From: Salinispora arenicola | Lineage (GTDB): Bacteria; Actinomycetota; Actinomycetes; Mycobacteriales; Micromonosporaceae | Direction: 5' to 3' | Length of the DNA stretch: 64,000 nt | Assembly (NCBI RefSeq): GCF_006716065.1 | Contig: NZ_VFOL01000001.1 | Coordinates: forward strand, 3,410,001 to 3,474,000 | Shown here: one piece after another, positions 62,752 to 64,000 of the stretch | Layout: every line of letters starts with the position of its first letter | Position numbering within the stretch: the stretch's first letter is position 1 | Notes under the pieces: model-generated | Seen by the model: the letters and a program-made list of their open reading frames with translations, nothing else | What the model was told of the DNA's origin: nothing | Database searches by the model: none | Made by a program: the position numbers and the translations under genes

Positions 62752-63465
62752 TCAGGCCGGGCCGACCAGCGCGTACGCCCGGACCGGGAAGGTGCCCATG
62801 CCCGCCACGGCGACCGGAGCGGCGGAGAAGCGGAAGCCCTCGGAGGGCAGTCCTTCCAGCCCGCGCAGGTGCTCGACGATTGGAATGCCAGCGGCCAGCA
62901 GCCCGGTGTGTGCTGGACGACGCAGGTCGGCCACGTCGTCGATGTTGACCGAATCGATGCCGACGACCGCGGGGTTCTGCGATGCCAGCCAGGACGCCGC
63001 CTCGGCGGTCAGGAACGGATGCCCGGCGGCGCCGTAGGCCGGAGTACCCCAGTGCCGGTCCCAGCCGGTGCGGATCAGCACTGCCCGTCCGGTGATGGCA
63101 CAGCCGGTGAACACGTCCGCGCCAATGCCCGGCGTTGGTGCACCGTAGACGTCAACGATGACCCCCGGCACGTCCACCATGCGTGACAACGGCACCTGGG
63201 AGAGATCGGCGCCGTCGGCGAAGCGGTGGAAGGGCGCGTCCAGGTACGTTCCGGTGTTCGCCACCAGGGTCATTCTGCCGATCTGGAATTCGGTGCCCGG
63301 CGCGTAGTGGGTCCGGGACTCCTCGCGCGACAGGTGGTCCTCGATGCGCGGCCCGGGCAGGCCCGGATAGGTCGTCATGCCGTGCCGCACCACGTGCGAC
63401 AGGTCAACGAGCCGCGTGGTGGACCCGGATCCGGTGGGGGTGGGCTGTGCTGTCGGTCTGTTCAT
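62752..63465 (-). CDS. Cyclase-family hydrolase (KynB-like)
   Basis: A 237-aa metal-dependent amidohydrolase of the cyclase family. The motif ANTGTYLDAPFHRFADG corresponds to the HxGTHxDxPxHF metal site, with the first His/Ala changes typical for a subset; VVGIDSVNIDD is the second conserved block. Relatives act as kynurenine formamidase or isatin hydrolase. It overlaps the upstream asparaginase gene by four bases (ATGA), suggesting a joint role in amide catabolism. Start ATG at 63465. Confidence 0.87.
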   Translation of the reverse strand: MNRPTAQPTPTGSGSTTRLVDLSHVVRHGMTTYPGLPGPRIEDHLSREESRTHYAPGTEFQIGRMTLVANTGTYLDAPFHRFADGADLSQVPLSRMVDVPGVIVDVYGAPTPGIGADVFTGCAITGRAVLIRTGWDRHWGTPAYGAAGHPFLTAEAASWLASQNPAVVGIDSVNIDDVADLRRPAHTGLLAAGIPIVEHLRGLEGLPSEGFRFSAAPVAVAGMGTFPVRAYALVGPA

Positions 63466-64000
63466 CGACGTTCCGTCCGATCTGAGGGGGCGCTGGCCCA
63501 GGGCCAGCGGGCGGGATCTCCGGTGCCGCCGGCGGCCGCGTATCCGGCGGCGATGGTGTCGCGGTCGGCGCCGACGGCGAGCAGGGTGTGCAGCAGGATG
63601 CGTGCTTTGTAGGTGTCGAGGAAGCCGGCGCCGACCAGTCCTCGTTGCCGCAGGTCGCTCTCCGAGCCGGGAAAGGCGTAGGTGACTTCCAGGACCGGTC
63701 CGGCGCCGGTGCGAGAGGTGAGCACGACCGGGATCCTCGCCGCGAGAGCGGTGAGCTGGTTGATGAGGCGTTGGGGTACGTGGCCGACGCCGAAGCCGGC
63801 CACGACGAGGCCGTCCAGGCTGTCGGCGCCGGCAAGCAGGGTTCCGTCGTCGCCGACCGTGACGGTGTACAGCCCGACTCTGGGCATCCGGGTCACCGCC
63901 TCCAGCGGCACGGTCAGACGACGGGGCGGATAGGCGAGCAGCCGAACCCTGCCCTCGACGACGTGGCCGAGCGGGCCCGTGTTCGGCGAGCGGAATGTGC
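63462..64000 (-). CDS. L-asparaginase-type amidohydrolase, C-terminal part, cut by window edge
   Basis: The last 178 codons of a type II asparaginase-like enzyme. Visible: FRSPNTGPLGHVVEG, then GLVVAGFGVGHVPQRLI (the conserved GxGxGN-like loop of the C domain) and IPVVLTSRTGAGPV. The N-terminal domain with the catalytic Thr residues lies beyond 64000. An internal GTG at 63911 is not the true start since homology continues upstream. It overlaps the cyclase-family gene. Confidence 0.85.
   Translation of the reverse strand, partial: TFRSPNTGPLGHVVEGRVRLLAYPPRRLTVPLEAVTRMPRVGLYTVTVGDDGTLLAGADSLDGLVVAGFGVGHVPQRLINQLTALAARIPVVLTSRTGAGPVLEVTYAFPGSESDLRQRGLVGAGFLDTYKARILLHTLLAVGADRDTIAAGYAAAGGTGDPARWPWASAPSDRTERR

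Overview
The window is high-GC actinobacterial DNA, most likely from a member of the Micromonosporaceae (Micromonospora/Salinispora type). This inference rests on GTG starts and ATGA/GTGA gene overlaps, a conservon (CvnA-D-like) operon, a mabA-inhA-hemH-like block, DUF397/DUF5753 regulators, and a MurL/MurD2 pair for an alternative D-glutamate route. I ran no database search; family calls come from motifs, length and context.

Region 1 (1-13.9 kb, minus strand) is an unusual RiPP-type cluster. In transcription order it holds a structured leader, an NADPH-dependent FMN reductase, an 80-aa precursor-like peptide with an FDLD motif and no Cys, a TPR-like protein whose start lies inside the precursor gene, two LanB-like proteins, a 489-aa unrecognised protein, a third LanB-like protein, a TldD/TldE protease pair, and a FAD (DAO-type) oxidoreductase cut by the window edge. 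All three LanB-like proteins have the N-terminal (glutamylation/aminoacyl-transfer) part but are too short for the C-terminal elimination domain. This fits peptide aminoacyl-tRNA ligases (PEARLs) that build a small molecule on a scaffold peptide, later released by proteolysis. From the LanB-like genes onward the genes overlap by a few bases, so they are probably translated together.

Region 2 (14-19.2 kb) pairs a divergent TPR-CHAT protease with an intracellular S8 protease, a small sigma factor and an unknown 152-aa protein; this looks like a signalling or conflict module.

Region 3 (19.4-39.4 kb) is mainly core or ordinary actinobacterial content: a chitin/cellulose LPMO, an MFS exporter with a divergent MarR regulator, MBL and hotdog enzymes, a PAP2 phosphatase, PH-domain membrane proteins, MoxR/DUF58/VWA, FabG-FabI-ferrochelatase, a HAD phosphatase, DUF3097, NfeD/SPFH and membrane proteins. 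A 28-aa membrane peptide lies at 30.7-30.8 kb.

Region 4 (39.6-42 kb) is a ferredoxin-P450 operon preceded by a second copy of the leader found in front of the RiPP cluster. The two leaders are 178 nt each and about 80% identical by my manual alignment. A small unknown ORF lies next to it.

Region 5 (42-64 kb) contains a class A PBP, a TPP enzyme, an XRE/DUF397 pair, a secreted S1 protease, a SpoU methyltransferase, a PucR regulator, divergent murL/murD2, a decayed ATPase gene, a complete conservon with a glycine-betaine-type binding lipoprotein, an Rrf2 regulator divergent from an NmrA-like protein, a cyclase-family hydrolase, and an L-asparaginase cut by the right edge.
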